Below are positions 11,823 to 25,100 of a stretch of DNA of 64,000 bases, piece by piece. The DNA is from Tubiluchus corallicola (taxonomy: Eukaryota; Priapulida; Priapulimorpha; Priapulimorphida; Tubiluchidae), in NCBI GenBank assembly GCA_030141605.1, contig JAQGDQ010000010.1, positions 1,303,501 through 1,367,500 on the forward strand, in the 5' to 3' direction. Each line of letters opens with the position of its first letter. Positions within the stretch are counted from its first letter, which is position 1. Position numbers and translations under genes: made by a program. The notes beneath the pieces were generated by a model that was not told the DNA's origin, made no database searches, and was given only the letters and a program-made list of their open reading frames with translations.

Positions 11823-14340
11823 TGCCGCTTTACTTGTAAAGTGAATTGTTATCGAAAACTTGTACGTCATCATTAAAGGAAAAGCCATTGATCAAACAAC
11901 CTGTTCCAAAGTCAGCGATGAAGCACATACAGAAATTGATGCTTGAAAATACCAAAAAAATATATTTTACTTCCAACCAAATGAGTCTGGTTGCACACAC
12001 GTTTGAATCTTGTGTTGTAAGCTAAGTAAAATGAACAGCTTGTATTGCTCAGAGTAACACAGACTTCTGCGGACAGCTTCTAATGTTCATTCAGAAATAT
12101 TACTTCTAGCTATCAAATTTTTTTGTAAGGATTTTACCAAAATAATTACGCCATATCAGAACAGTTTTGATAGTGTGCATCTCCTGTTAACCATTACTCG
12201 TTTCCATTAACTTGCTTGGTCTGCACTTATTTTTGTTGATCTTAAATGGGAGGAATATCCTTAAGAAATGCATTTTATACTGAATACCATTCTGAATAAA
12301 ATGGGATGCCAGTTTCGTATGTGCTTTGAATTATCCAGCTCCCAAAGCAGTACTCTGTCATTATAAATCAGCTATTTGAGCTTACTTGGCATTATATGCA
12401 TCATCTTATTGCCAGTTCTTGCTCACTGGAGACCACTTGCTGCCCACACTAGGCATTTTTTAATGCTTGTTCTATGGAAGATGCTCACTTTGCTCATAGT
12501 ACTCATTTTTCTGTTTATTCTTATCTTTTCACCTTGAATGTCCTACGTTGAAGAATGCCTGCTTTTAAATCAAGCTATTTCAATGGAACGAGTACGAGTG
12601 ACTTGCGTTTGTTTGTAATCAGTCAGTCATTATGATTTTATTTTAAAGAAACACAAAACATCAAAAGTGTTATAATAATTGAAAGCAAATCACATACTAC
12701 AGTTGAAGTATAAAAGACTGTATTATACTGTGATAAGAATCACAACACTGAAGCATACAGGTCAAAGCCATTAGCTAAAATTATGAAGATGAGCAATGAT
12801 AAGCTTTATAATTCTAGAAATAATGCACTACCACAGTATCTTCGATACATAATTATAAATAATAGTGTATAGTAACTCTAGTTCTGTTTAAAAGTGAGAC
12901 TGAGAGTGCTGGCCTGTGAGACGAAAGTGGTCAGCAGTCCTATCGTGAATATCAAAAGACTTTGATTAAAGCTGTGTGCTGGAAGCTTCAGATCTCTCAC
13001 TCTGATAAGTGGAATAGTAAATGATTCCTTCTGATATCAATGAGTATGATTTGATTTTGTGCCTCAAAATGATAATGATGATAGGAACTGTTAAAACTAT
13101 TCCACCTGGGATGCTGCTAATTTAATGGTAACAGAGTACACTTAAGTGACCACAGTTAGGCAATGCTGTCTAGTCAGTAACTGGTTGGGTGAACTGTTTT
13201 TTGATGGCTTCACTAGCGATCGGGTATTCACTTTAAAACGATGTATAAGCATCTGAATGTTGGTAAGTCATTTGCCAGTTCAATAGCTGATCTTGGAGGG
13301 TTACCCTTTATAACAGGGTAGGGAAGAGGATCTCATCATCATAATCTTCTACATTAAGTAAGCCTCCATGTTTTACATGTCAATAATGTCGTACTATAGT
13401 AATAATATAAGAAGCTTTTCAGTTCAATAAATATTTGTACAATGACATATAGATCAATAATTTTCTTATTACACATTTCAAATGAGAAAAACAACGCACA
13501 CTATTACATTGCATCATGAAATTATTATAATAAGCATGTGTTAATTACAGTATAAATTATATTAATTACAGTCAATAAATTTTATACTACAATTAATACT
13601 GTCATTTCGTAATAATGCAATCATTAATACATACAGTAATAATGTGCGCTGGTTTATTGTGAACTTGCAAGTTGTTTAAAAAATAAATACAGCACTTAGA
13701 AAGATGATAAACTAATAACTATTAATAATTACAAAATCTTTCAATCTGATCTTCCAAGCGAGCCTGATAACGTGTACGGCGTAACAAACTCACTTGAAAT
13801 GACCTTTTTCTTACTGACAGATGGTGCCATCTGGCATCTGTTATTCTGTATTCATATTTTCTTCAGTAATGTAAACAAGGCGAAGAAATTGTTTGTTTTG
13901 TGTTCGTATTTTAATTCCATGACAGTAATGCGTTTTAATTAAGCATCGTGTTTAGAAAAGGCTGCTGTTCTAACTTAATGACCAAGTAATTTTTTCAGTG
14001 TATTACTATGGCTGCCCGATTAATAAGTGTAATACACACTTATGTAATTAGAAATTTATTATGTGCTCGTATTGTGAAACTGTAACGAATTACAGTTTCA
14101 AAAACATGTCGAAAGAGGTGCACTGCACTCAAGGTTGTAAAGTTATTGGGAGCAAGCACATAAAAAAGCGCCGTGACACATGAAGCAATTTTATGTTTGT
14201 CTTGTGGCACAACAGGCAGGAACAGCGTGTGACAAGAATATATTATAATATTAGTAATTAGATTTGGGGCAATTTGATCCTTAGTTCAATCAGTCACAAT
14301 CAATCAACCTTGACAAATGAGTTGTGTAAATGCACACTCA
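11823..14340. other. RPS21 3' region and intergenic sequence
   Basis: The first few hundred bases are probably the RPS21 3' UTR; AATAAA occurs near 12296. The rest is AT-rich with no exon, RNA gene or clear inverted repeat that I could support. Confidence 0.4.
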
Positions 14341-14341
14341 T

Positions 14342-16109
14342 TTCAATTCAATTCAATTATTTATTATCTCCGTTAGAACGATAAAAATACAGTATAAGGA
14401 ATACATGGAATATTTTGAAGCAAAGGAGAAGGGCAGCGAAGAACCCGTAGGTTATCAAGTCAGCCACCCTTAAATAGTTATGATTAAATAAACTTAATTA
14501 TGGCGTCGTTATCAATTTAAATTTGTATTCAGTTGATGTGTGTTAATTTGGCAATTGAATGATAGGTATCGTAATACTGTAGAACATATAGTTTAAATAA
14601 CGAAAGATTTACAATTCTAAAATACTATGAATCATGCGAAGCAAACACAATAAAAATAACTTGAGATTTTTAAGATAACAGAATATGCATAATTTGAGCA
14701 TTAACTAAAAAATCCGGCAAAAACAAAAAACAGTAAAATGATCAACCAAAGCTGTCGAGAAAAAATATAATAGATTAAACCAAGGAAAGATAAGGCAAAT
14801 ATAAATCATACAAAACAAAACAAGAAACAGAAGCAAATAAGAAAAACAAAACTGAAATGTTGTAATAATAACATCAATGACTGAATTTGTTGAGAAAGAA
14901 AATATAATAAATTAAACCATCGAAAAACTACTTCAACTGTAAATCAGACAAAATGAAATCAAAATATAACAAAAACTTAAACAAAATCTTTAAGTGTCGT
15001 AGCAATGAAAAAAATATGTATAGTATTACAAGTATATAAGCAAAATGTCTCATTTATTTGTATCCTGCAATAAGTTGTTTTTTATAGTTTAAAATTAACT
15101 TTTTGTAGTTACTGGACTTTAACTGGTCTGGTAATGAATTCCACAGCAAAGATCCTTGGTGTTTTAAAGAATTCTGGCCTTTAGATGTGTTGAATCTTTC
15201 AATAAAATAAGATTGGGTTGTAGCAAACCTAGTAGAGTGGTGATGCATGTGACATGCTAAAGTATAATAATTGCTGAAGAGATCTGGAAGTGAATTATTT
15301 TTGAATTTATGTACAAACTTGAGCAATTCTAATTTATACAGATCATGAACTTTTAGTAGATTTAGTTGCAAATACAAAGGTGTTACATGTTCCCTTTTGC
15401 TAGTAAATGTTATAAGTTTGATAATCTTGTTTTGTTTAGAAACCAATGATTTTAAGACCGATGCTGAAGCACTACCCCAGGCGAGAATGCCATAACTCAG
15501 ATATGGCATGACAAGAGAAGAATATAAGAGCCGTAGTGCATCTACATTTATGTAGTGTCGTATTCTAGCTAATACTCCACTTAATTTGCTAATTTTGTTG
15601 TCTATATGCTGAACATGTGTTTTCCAAGTAATTCTACTATCTATAAATATACCAAGATATTTGATTTCTTGTGTAGATTGAATAGTACAACCTCCCATAT
15701 TTATGTTTAAACTATTGTTATGTTGCTTGTTTCCAATTAACATATATTTTGTTTTTTTATAATTTATCGATAGCTTATTTGCTTGCATCCATTTATTAAT
15801 ATTGTCCAGTTCCACATTTACTGAATGTTCTAATGTTTTGATATTTTGGTGTGATAAAAATAAGTTTGTATCGTCTGCAAACAATCTGGTGTTAAATTGC
15901 GAACAAGATGGCAGATCGTTAATATATAAAAGAAATAACAATGGACCCAATGTAGAACCCTGTGGGACACCACAGGTTATATCAGCAAGTTTAGATTCCG
16001 ATGAGTCAATAGACGCAAACTGTTTCCTATTAGTAAGGTAAGACTTTAGTTTCAGAAACATGGAAGACAGGTTGGTGAAATAAAGTAATGACTCCAGAAA
16101 ATTCTTCAA
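14342..16109 (-). mobile_element. 5'-truncated LINE with open RT frame and TTGAA-type tail
   Basis: The minus-strand open frame 16109-15054 (351 aa) is the carboxyl half of a non-LTR ORF2. It has the RT block GVPQGSTLGPLLFLLYINDL, the catalytic box FADDTNLF, then thumb and tail (KYLGIFIDSRITWKTHVQHI, WNSLPDQLKSSNYKKLI). The 3' UTR runs to 14342 and ends in tandem TTGAA units, as in elements that end in short 3' repeats. The amino half (endonuclease, RT fingers) is absent, the usual 5' truncation of LINE insertion. The frame is unbroken, so this copy is fairly recent. No target duplication was identified. Confidence 0.9.
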
Positions 16110-17386
16110 AACCGTGTGTTAAAAAATAGCAAAAGTGTCAACTTTTATTGTGCAAGTGAGCTAAAGAGTTGAAAAAATTGTTGAAAAGGTGCTAATTTTG
16201 AAAAATGTGCTTAGGGGTGCCGTTGCTCCCATTACTCCCTTATTAGCTACGTCAATGACTGCTGTACTTCAGGTTAAAGTGTTATGACAATTACTTTTTC
16301 TTTCTAGCATGTATCCAGAAAAACTCACTTCTAAGCATTTGTAAACAGTGTATGGTATATTTTGGGAAATGTAGGCGTTGGTGCATTTTCCAGTTTGTGT
16401 AGCAAGTAGCAACCTGTTCAGTGCACTGTTATCGTGTTATTACCTCATCTGTATTTTAGCTGCTGTGATTGAAACTGTATATGTATTTGCAAGTATTTGC
16501 GCTATTTAATTTTTTAGCTTCTTTCTTGCAGATAAAACATTTTCCATTCTATCTTTTTCCACATGCACTCATAAATTTCCATACCTTACAAAATTTGTAA
16601 CTCCTATCCAAGTGCAATCGTGATCCAAACTTACAGTTACATTGTTACATTAATAAAGATTTCTACTAAGAATATTCTACTACTACCCACTTTTGTGTGT
16701 AGAAACTAGTAATGCAATTCTAAAAAAATTCATATTTTCAAACACTGATTATAGCTCGTGAAAGCTTAGGGCTTTTTCTGTTGCCAAGCCCAGATCTTCA
16801 TCAGTAAGGGCCAGCTACTGGATTTAAACATAACTTCATTGTGTTCTTACAAAGTCCGTAGCAACCAACATTTGTGCAACAAAAACGGCTAAAATTAACA
16901 AAGATTTTCTCTAGATTATGTTTTTCAGCACATAGCATGCCCTCAACTTCAATGTGGATTATCTCAGCTTAGAAATAACAGCTCAGAAATGGAGCAATGA
17001 GCTTGGTATCAAAATGATCCTCATGCTATGGTGATTCCAGATATGCGAGTAACTAAAAAACTTAACTGCCAACTTATGGATGGTTTTGCCATACAAGCAC
17101 ACAACTAGTTTTTGCATGAATTTCATCAAGTCAAATGATTCGATAACCTTTATCCAACAGTTTAATTAAAAATGAGTCAAACGTAGTCGCCAGGTCATCC
17201 AGACTCTTAAGTTCTTGAGCCTGTTGTGAGCGATAATTTAAAATTAGGCAGTTTCTTTATCATTAATTTAGTTTACTTTATTTATTTTAGTGTAATACAT
17301 ATGGAATGCTATATAACAATAAAAGGGTAAATTAAAAACAAATTAGAAAACACTGTAACACTACATCATTTTTTGTGTTCTTTACA
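16110..17386. other. intergenic, upstream of UBE3B
   Basis: No gene is seen. TTAGCTACGTCAATGAC near 16240 resembles a MITE end. An AG acceptor (TTCTTTACAG) at 17387 implies that a noncoding first exon of UBE3B lies somewhere in or before this stretch. Confidence 0.4.
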
Positions 17387-17388
17387 GA

Positions 17389-20300
17389 ATGTTTGCAAGC
17401 AAAGCAGATCCGAAAAAATCAGAATTTTTGGAGAATGCAAAGCAAGCTCGACTTGAGCGTTTGCAAGGAAAACGCCGAGAAGCTGCTGTCATACTTATCC
17501 AGGCAGTGGTGCGGGGTTATTTGGAAAGATGTCGCTTACAGCGGAAGACACGGGAGGAGCTGGATGATTTGCTTTCTACCTCCAATGGAGCTGAAAACAT
17601 TCCTAAATTGAGAGCCGCTATCGAAGTGCATGGCCTTATTAAACAATTTTTGTTTGTATATCACGAAAAGGTCGATCGTTGGCGATTCGAGCTGTTGTGT
17701 AAGTATTTAGTCAGTAGTATGGATACAGAAAATGTGAAAAATTGCTACGTGTCGGTTGCTTTGAACAAAGATGAAACCGTGGCGTGGATTAGACAAATTA
17801 AAGAAGTGCTGTGGTTGTGTTGTATGCAACTCAAAAATTTAAAACCAGATAACCCAAATGACATTAAGTCTATCAACCTGCACTTACACATGTTAATAAC
17901 ATTTACTAGCACGTCTACATGGAAAATACTCAAACTTAAATCCATGGAACAACTCAGACCAAGCATGAATCTACTCACTAACAATATCATGGGAGATTTG
18001 CAGGTTCGTGGCATGTACAGCATCTTACAAGAACTGCTAAGTAAGGGGCTAGCTCGCTCTAAGCCTTGTTTGAAGCATGCTACGCTATCAGCAGCAATAA
18101 CACTGTCCTTGCGTCCTCTTGTTGCAGCAAATTTTTCGGAGAAACTGGTGAGTCTCTTTGTGCTCCACATTCTTTCTGTACCTTCTTTAATATGCCACCT
18201 CGTGTCAACAGCTCCCGAGTGTCTAGCAGTTTTCATGAGTAACGAACTTTTCAAGAAATGCTTGGAATTGCTTATTTCTGAACAGAGCACTAGAATTGTA
18301 TTTAATAGCTTGGAAGGCAACTATGCTTTGTGCCTTTTGGCAAATTTAATTCATCTGGCCGACATGGAACGGGATCAGATATCAACACAGCTAGTCGAAT
18401 TCACTGTCGTAGTCAGTAGATTGTTGGAGCGGTGCCAGAAGTATGTGGTCAACAAGAAATCAAACTTGACTCATTGGCATCCAGTTCTTGGCTGGTTTTC
18501 GCAAAAGACAGACATACGTTTACATGAAGCCATGCCTGAAGTTGTAAAACAATTGAACATGTTGTGGAGTGCTAATATGATAAAAATTCTTTTTGCTGAG
18601 CTTTTGACTACAGAAACACCACCTGAATCACCCTCGCTAACAGGCCCATCACAACAAAAATCAAAAAACATCCTCAAAAAGGCATTTAGCAATAAAAACA
18701 CTGGGCAGAGGAGCAAGTCTAAGCAACAAGAACAAAAAGAGTCTGTGATTGTCACTCTAGTGTGCACTCTTTACCAGACTGCACTCAGCACTCTGACCCA
18801 GTTACGAATGAACATACTGACTGGTCTTAGTCATCACGAGACCCTCCTTGTCAAACTTTGGCTGTACATTGTGAGTCACATTAAGCCAAGGAGTTTTCTT
18901 GAGCAGCTTGCAGAGAACTCCAGCTCATCTCTTCCTGATTGCCAAGTTATGATTTTGTACTGTGACTGCGCTAGCCACCTGATTACAATTCTTGATGACA
19001 GTGAAATGTACGAACAGGAAAAGCCTTTTAATTTGCAGCAACTATGTGAAATGGGTTCATATTTTAATCAAATCATATTTCGTATAATCTGGAACAACAT
19101 TATAGACATTAAAGTAGTGTCCGGTCACACACTCTTTATGGCAGCACACACTCTTTTAATGTTGCTGTATGAGCGTGATTGTCGCCGAAAGTACACGACG
19201 AAAAACCATTGGCTGATTCGTGATTTAAGGCCCAGTGCCTTTCTTACGGAGCTTGAAAAGGGAAAAAAGTCAGCAAGTACTTTGCTGCAAAAGACACCCT
19301 TCATCATTCCTCATAAGGAAAGAGTATTGCTATTTAGGAAAGCTGTCACTGCTGAGAAGGCAGCTCTTGGTTTAACAGAGTCAGCATACGTAACACCTTC
19401 CTCTACACTGATTACGATTCATCGGTCTCGAATGATTGAAGATGGGTATCGACAACTTGCTGCTCTCCCTGCACAGGCACTTAAGGGTATAATACGTGTT
19501 AAGTTTGTAAATGAGCAAGGACTAGATGAAGCAGGTATCGATCAGGATGGTGTATTTAAAGAGTTTTTGGAAGAAACAGTCAAGTGCGTTTTTGATCCTT
19601 CATTAAATTTGTTTAGAGCAACAAGTGAAATGAGACTTTATCCATCACCAACATCATACATTCAGGAAAACCATCTACAATTGTTTGAGTTTGTTGGCAG
19701 AATTTTGGGAAAAGCTGTATATGAAGGCATAGTTGTTGAGGTGCCTTTTGCCGGATTTTTCCTCAGTCACGTGTTGGGCCATCATCACAGTGCTCTTTAC
19801 AGTTCAATTGATGAACTACCATCATTAGATCCAGAATTATACAAAAGTCTGACATATATTAAACACTATGAAGGAGATGTGTCGGAACTGGAATTGAATT
19901 TTTCATATGACGAAGACGTCATGGGAAAACTTGTCAGCCATGAACTAGTACCTGGGGGCAAAGCCATTACAGTAACGAATGAAAATAAGATTTCGTATGT
20001 ACACATGATGGCACACTTCCGCATGTACACACAAATACGAGAACAAACCAGTGCTTTTATTCGTGGATTTAGATCTCTTGTCAATCCCGATTGGCTCTTG
20101 CTGTTCTCCAGTCCTGAGTTGCAGTGCTTGATATCCGGTGACACAATTGCCATAGACCTTGGTGATCTCAGAGCTCACACACAGTATTACGGTGGCTTTC
20201 ACAACAACCACAAGGTCATCACATGGCTGTGGGATGTTCTGGCCAATGACTTCACAGAGCAGGAGAGAGGGCAGTTTCTCAGGTTTGTAACAAGCTGCTC

Positions 20301-20568
20301 TAAGCCGCCTCTGTTGGGGTTCGCAAATTTGGAACCCAAGTTTTCAATTCGTTGTGTCGAAGTAGCCGACGATCAAGACACTGGAGACACTGTTGGCTCT
20401 GTGCTTAGGGGATTTTTGACAATTCACAAAAAAGATCCTGTGAATCGGTTGCCAACATCGTCAACATGTTTCAATTTACTCAAGCTACCAAACTATCAGA
20501 AAAAGAGCACACTGAAAGAAAAATTGCGGTATGCTATTACTAGCAACACCGGTTTTGAACTTTCCTAG
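17389..20568 (+). CDS. UBE3B: HECT-type ubiquitin-protein ligase E3B, coding region in one exon
   Basis: E3 ligase that takes ubiquitin from an E2 onto a HECT cysteine and passes it to substrates; the animal family member is linked to mitochondria. The protein is 1059 residues, against about 1068 in human. It opens MFASKADPKKSEFLENAKQA, the conserved UBE3B start. An IQ calmodulin-binding motif (IQAVVRGYLERCR) lies at about residues 36-50, and the HECT domain spans about 674-1059 (GLDEAGIDQDGVFKEFLEE, VGRILGKAVYEGI). The catalytic cysteine is Cys1027 in STCFNLLKLPNY. A low-complexity linker rich in K, S and Q lies near 420-450. The start follows an AG acceptor by one base, so the 5' UTR is spliced. 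The coding region has no intron at all, although vertebrate orthologues have many. All catalytic residues are intact, so it looks functional. Confidence 0.96.
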   Translation: MFASKADPKKSEFLENAKQARLERLQGKRREAAVILIQAVVRGYLERCRLQRKTREELDDLLSTSNGAENIPKLRAAIEVHGLIKQFLFVYHEKVDRWRFELLCKYLVSSMDTENVKNCYVSVALNKDETVAWIRQIKEVLWLCCMQLKNLKPDNPNDIKSINLHLHMLITFTSTSTWKILKLKSMEQLRPSMNLLTNNIMGDLQVRGMYSILQELLSKGLARSKPCLKHATLSAAITLSLRPLVAANFSEKLVSLFVLHILSVPSLICHLVSTAPECLAVFMSNELFKKCLELLISEQSTRIVFNSLEGNYALCLLANLIHLADMERDQISTQLVEFTVVVSRLLERCQKYVVNKKSNLTHWHPVLGWFSQKTDIRLHEAMPEVVKQLNMLWSANMIKILFAELLTTETPPESPSLTGPSQQKSKNILKKAFSNKNTGQRSKSKQQEQKESVIVTLVCTLYQTALSTLTQLRMNILTGLSHHETLLVKLWLYIVSHIKPRSFLEQLAENSSSSLPDCQVMILYCDCASHLITILDDSEMYEQEKPFNLQQLCEMGSYFNQIIFRIIWNNIIDIKVVSGHTLFMAAHTLLMLLYERDCRRKYTTKNHWLIRDLRPSAFLTELEKGKKSASTLLQKTPFIIPHKERVLLFRKAVTAEKAALGLTESAYVTPSSTLITIHRSRMIEDGYRQLAALPAQALKGIIRVKFVNEQGLDEAGIDQDGVFKEFLEETVKCVFDPSLNLFRATSEMRLYPSPTSYIQENHLQLFEFVGRILGKAVYEGIVVEVPFAGFFLSHVLGHHHSALYSSIDELPSLDPELYKSLTYIKHYEGDVSELELNFSYDEDVMGKLVSHELVPGGKAITVTNENKISYVHMMAHFRMYTQIREQTSAFIRGFRSLVNPDWLLLFSSPELQCLISGDTIAIDLGDLRAHTQYYGGFHNNHKVITWLWDVLANDFTEQERGQFLRFVTSCSKPPLLGFANLEPKFSIRCVEVADDQDTGDTVGSVLRGFLTIHKKDPVNRLPTSSTCFNLLKLPNYQKKSTLKEKLRYAITSNTGFELS

Positions 20569-22119
20569 TCATACGGTTTCTAATAATGACTACACTGGTA
20601 AATCATTTTGGTACTAAACATTTTTTTAGAATTTTTCATTGTAATTATCCACATTGTTGCTTGCTTGCATTGATTGACTTGCAGTGGTGATTAACATATT
20701 TCAAATTTTCAGATGATTATTGTGTTATCATGGTATTATATATTATAATGAAATTTTATTGTTATTGCTTGTAAATTTAACTCACGACTAGTTATAGAAT
20801 TTCAAATATTTGTGCAAGTAATACATGTTGTGAGGTAAAATGTACTTTAAGAAAAAACATTTTCAACAATAATTATTTGTTTTGTTTTTAAGTCATTTGC
20901 TAGGTGTAATGCTTTGCATTTCATTTGCTCGTCAAATACATGTGCATGCCCATTTTTAACAAAGCATTATATGGTATGTATTGTTAGTCCAGAAGTGAAG
21001 CCAGTTACACTGATTCATATTCAACTAAACAGTCCCATAAACCTCTGCATAGCATTGTTTTGGCTTCCCCTTCCTTGAACTTAGCATAGCTTCGGCTCAC
21101 TTTTCATGCCTTAAGGGTAGTACCATACCACATTACCATCCCTCGAGGAGATAGTTGTATAGCAATGTTTGTTCAATCACCGTCTTAGCCAAAACTGGCT
21201 GCCCTGAGAGTTCAATGGTGCACGGTGACTGACTAAAATGTCTTTTCTTCCATTTGCGTCTCCACATCAGTTTTTTGTTATATGTGAGCATTTTCTACTA
21301 GAATTCGAATTGAATTTATGACTGGAATTCGAATCGAACCGAATTTCAGTATTTTGAATTCGAATTGAGTTTGAAAAGATTTTCAAACAAGTTTTCGAAT
21401 CAATAGTAAAAAGTGGTTTACAAAAACATACTTGATTTTGTTCTGCAGTAAAACCTCTATTAATTTATTAAAAATTTTGCACAAACTGTAGTGAAACAGC
21501 AATTTGCATGCTGTTTCAAACATTTTATGATAAAGAACGTGGCTGAAGTGCTGAATTATTCGAACCTATGTTTTAGGTTCGAATCAAACGTTCAATGCTT
21601 ACCCATAATGTGACGTAATTGCTACAAAATTTAACTTTAACAGTTGCATAAAAATTACACACATGATGCAAAGGTGCTATAGAACCTGAACTTCAAACAT
21701 TAGCTAAATAACGAAAAGGAATCAAATAATAATAAGAAAACTTATTGATGTGTGGTCTTTTAAGCATAATGTTCTCGTTAGAAATTTTCTATAATAATAA
21801 CAACTACGTAGTAACATATTGGATTTGCACTGTACACATTAGGTAACAAGTAACTAGCCTGCGCATTATAAAAATATTTTTTAATAATTGATCTCGATAG
21901 AAAATTATTTTCTTTATCGTCATTTATTATTCGATTCACTGCGTTTAGGCAGTTTGTTGTAGTGTTTGATACACCTGTCAACTACAGTCACTGAAAAGTT
22001 TGAAGTGGAAATTCAAAACTGCACCAAGTTAGTGCACGTGTAGAGTTACTCAAAATTCAATAATAAAGTTGTGCGTTACTGGTGCCACACTCCAGCGATT
22101 CCACTGATCACAGTCTAAA
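20569..22119. other. UBE3B 3' region and NDUFS4 upstream region
   Basis: AT-rich UBE3B 3' UTR with several AATAAA-like signals, then a MITE at 21281-21607. The last 100 bases before 22120 should hold the NDUFS4 promoter and 5' UTR. No other gene is seen. Confidence 0.45.
21281..21607. mobile_element. hAT-type MITE, diverged copy 3 of the TAGGGGTGAGCAT family
   Basis: The ends are TATGTGAGCATTTTCTACTAG and GTTCAATGCTTACCCATA. The interior runs in the opposite orientation to the copies at 5140 and 6301, with the same GAATTCGAAT-rich flanks and the shared ATTTTGTTCTGCAGTAAAAC core. It is more diverged than the other two. Confidence 0.75.
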
Positions 22120-25100
22120 ATGGCGGTTGTACGATGTCATTCTAGCAAATTGTTAGCAACTTTATGTCGAAATGTGCTACAGAGTTGTCCTCGAACAATT
22201 GGATCGACTAGCCCGTGTTGCCAGCAAGGTCGAGGCCCTCTTGTGCCACTTGATTTAGAAACCGTTAGAAAGAAACCCCAGGACCTGGAGTACATACCAC
22301 AGCACGGCCCAATGGAGGTAATGCTTGCTTACTTTAATACTAAGACGCGGTTATCGACGGTCGCTCCTCAACAATTCGCGAAATTGTGGCAGATTTGATA
22401 CCGTGGATACATACGATCCTCTACACCAAAACGGCGAGCAAACTGGCATCAATAAACAGTGCCAGTTTGCAAGATCAAAAACGTATTTTGTTCACTTTGT
22501 ACTCATAAATTTCTGCTTTTCCACTAATCAACGATTACTGTTGCTGTTTACTCGTCTTTCGTTACACTTTCAAATTAAAATTCGGTTTATTTCACCAGCA
22601 AAGCTGTTACTTATGTCACTGACCTATATGTCATTTTTAGTTGCAAGAGCTCTGTGACATATAGTCGAACTTTTCTTAATTTATCTATGTGGGTATCACT
22701 AATATCTTGCACAGATAATCCCCATTTATTAATGTATATTGACCTACATTCAAACATATGTTCTGTAGTATTATTTGCAAAATGACAGAATGACCATTTC
22801 AACTCTTCTTTATACGAGTTTTTAAAATTTGCTTTTAGATCAATTATGTTCAACCTTAGCCATAATTTCTTTCATCTCGTCTAAGCGGCATTTTAACACA
22901 TAGTCTCACCTTTGAAAGCTGTTGTTTTTTAGAAATCTTAATTTTGTCATGTTCTCTGTTTTAATTTTATATTCATTTTTGTTATATACAGTATATACAT
23001 TAATTTCGCTTTTTATGTACTTCATCCATTTAAACTTTTTGACTGAATTTATATCAACTACATTTAGGTCAATTTTGTATTTGATCATGATATCGTTAAT
23101 TTCAGAGTACCATCATTTATTGAAATTGTTACTTATTTGTACTTTTAAAACCTGCTTTAGTAATTTTTTTAGTAATAAGTAATAGTATATTAATTTTTTA
23201 TATTCTATTCTACATAACATAGGCCATGTCTGCATTTCAGCTAGCATGCCCCTTTATGGCGTACTGTTTTTTTGGCACAAGATTTTTGATAATGCGTCTC
23301 TCTGAATACTCTCAAACATATTTACTTCTGTTTGAGTGAGGTTAGTCCAAGTCTCACTATTATTTGTTAAAGATGGAACAACCATATTTTCGTATAGCAT
23401 TAAACGTATTGCTGTTACAGAAAACCTACTTTTGTTTCACTACCAATAGCCATCGCCTCGGATATTATAAATTTCATTTTTTCTCTCCTTTTTTAAACAT
23501 TAGACAATAATTATATTTAGTATTAAACCAGCTCCCAGATATTTATATTCACTTGTTACATTCAGTACTAATTATTTCGTATTTTGCTTTTTTATCATAT
23601 TAGTCACCATATGCTTTGTTTTTTTAGATTTAATGACAGCATTTTTCTTGAGTTTCTATTTCTCAAAAATTCTCAACAGCTTTACTTACAGTTTTTACAG
23701 TGCCAGCAGATAAAACATCATCTACATATAACAGCATACCCATTTGTAAATCTGGACCTAATATAGTAACAGGATGACTTTTTATATCTATAATGTTATT
23801 CATTGAAACCCGCATAGTACTGGTCCAATGGGTGTGCCTTGTCTGACATTTTCAATTAATTTAATATTTTCTGTGAATCCAATAGGCATATTAATTACAG
23901 CACTGGCCTCACTATTTAATTTGTGCATTAAAAAGAATCGCGCGAGTCAAAACCTAATTTCCATAAATCGTAAATACAATCTTTTAACCATAACGGATCA
24001 AAACATTTCTCCACATCTCCAAATAAAAGATACATTTCTGATTTCACCATCTTATTATAATCTAATAATGCCCTGAGTTTGAAAAGGTGGTCTGATGTAC
24101 CTCTATTTCTCCGCCCCCACATTGTAAATTGCTAATGTTACTTTCTAATACGTCTATGTTTCTTTTTATAAGGATTTTTTCAAATAATTTACTAATCACA
24201 GTAGTCAAAAATATGCCATGTCTATTTGTTAATTCTCTTGTAGATCCTCCACGTTTATACATTGATTTGATTACCATCTCTTAGTGTGAGATTATTGTAC
24301 AAATAATTTAGAATTGTGTCCACGTAAATCACGTAGTCACAGTGCAAAATAGCACTAGCACTAATGACTTTATAACAGTTAGTAAGATCTATAGTATCAC
24401 AGCGTTGTTCAAGAGAAGATACACAGTCAGGTTGAATATCAGAGGCCAGACTAATGCACCTCCATCGAGTTCGTTCTAAAGCATTTTTAAGAGTAATATA
24501 CTCTGGTGCCCAAACAACACATGCATATTCAAGTATTGGTCTAACTACAGCTTTATAAAGAGGTACAATAACTTTTGCACTATGCGATGAAATACAGCAT
24601 TTTATCATTTCAATACATCTATTGCCCTGAGAAATAATATGTTTAATATGTGAATTCCACTCCAGGTTGTTTGAGATTAACACACCCAAATCACGTACAA
24701 CTGATTTTTCTTCAATAACTCCATCTCTCAAATAATAAGGTATTGCAGAATTAGAACGCATATGAAGTGCGCTGCATTTACTACGTTTGAGGGACATTGT
24801 CCAGTTGTCACACCACTGTCACACTCAATTTCAGACAGGTTAGCTTGTAAGATCTCTTGATCAGAGGAATTTCTAATTGGACGGTAAGGTTTTATGTCAT
24901 CAACAAACAGTGGTGTACAGGTGTCAGGGGATACACAATCAGTAACATCATTGATAAAAATAAGAAAACAATAGGGTCCCGACAAAGTCCCTTGAGGAAT
25001 GCCACTGGTTACATTTCTCCAGGAAGTGGTTACACAATTTAAAACTACTCTTTGCTTTCTCTGAGTTAGAAAATAACAAAACCATTGGAGTAGTTTCCCT

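Noticed and set aside
17745-18767. Minus-strand open frames of 191 and 98 aa
   Set aside because: They are antisense shadows of the UBE3B coding region.
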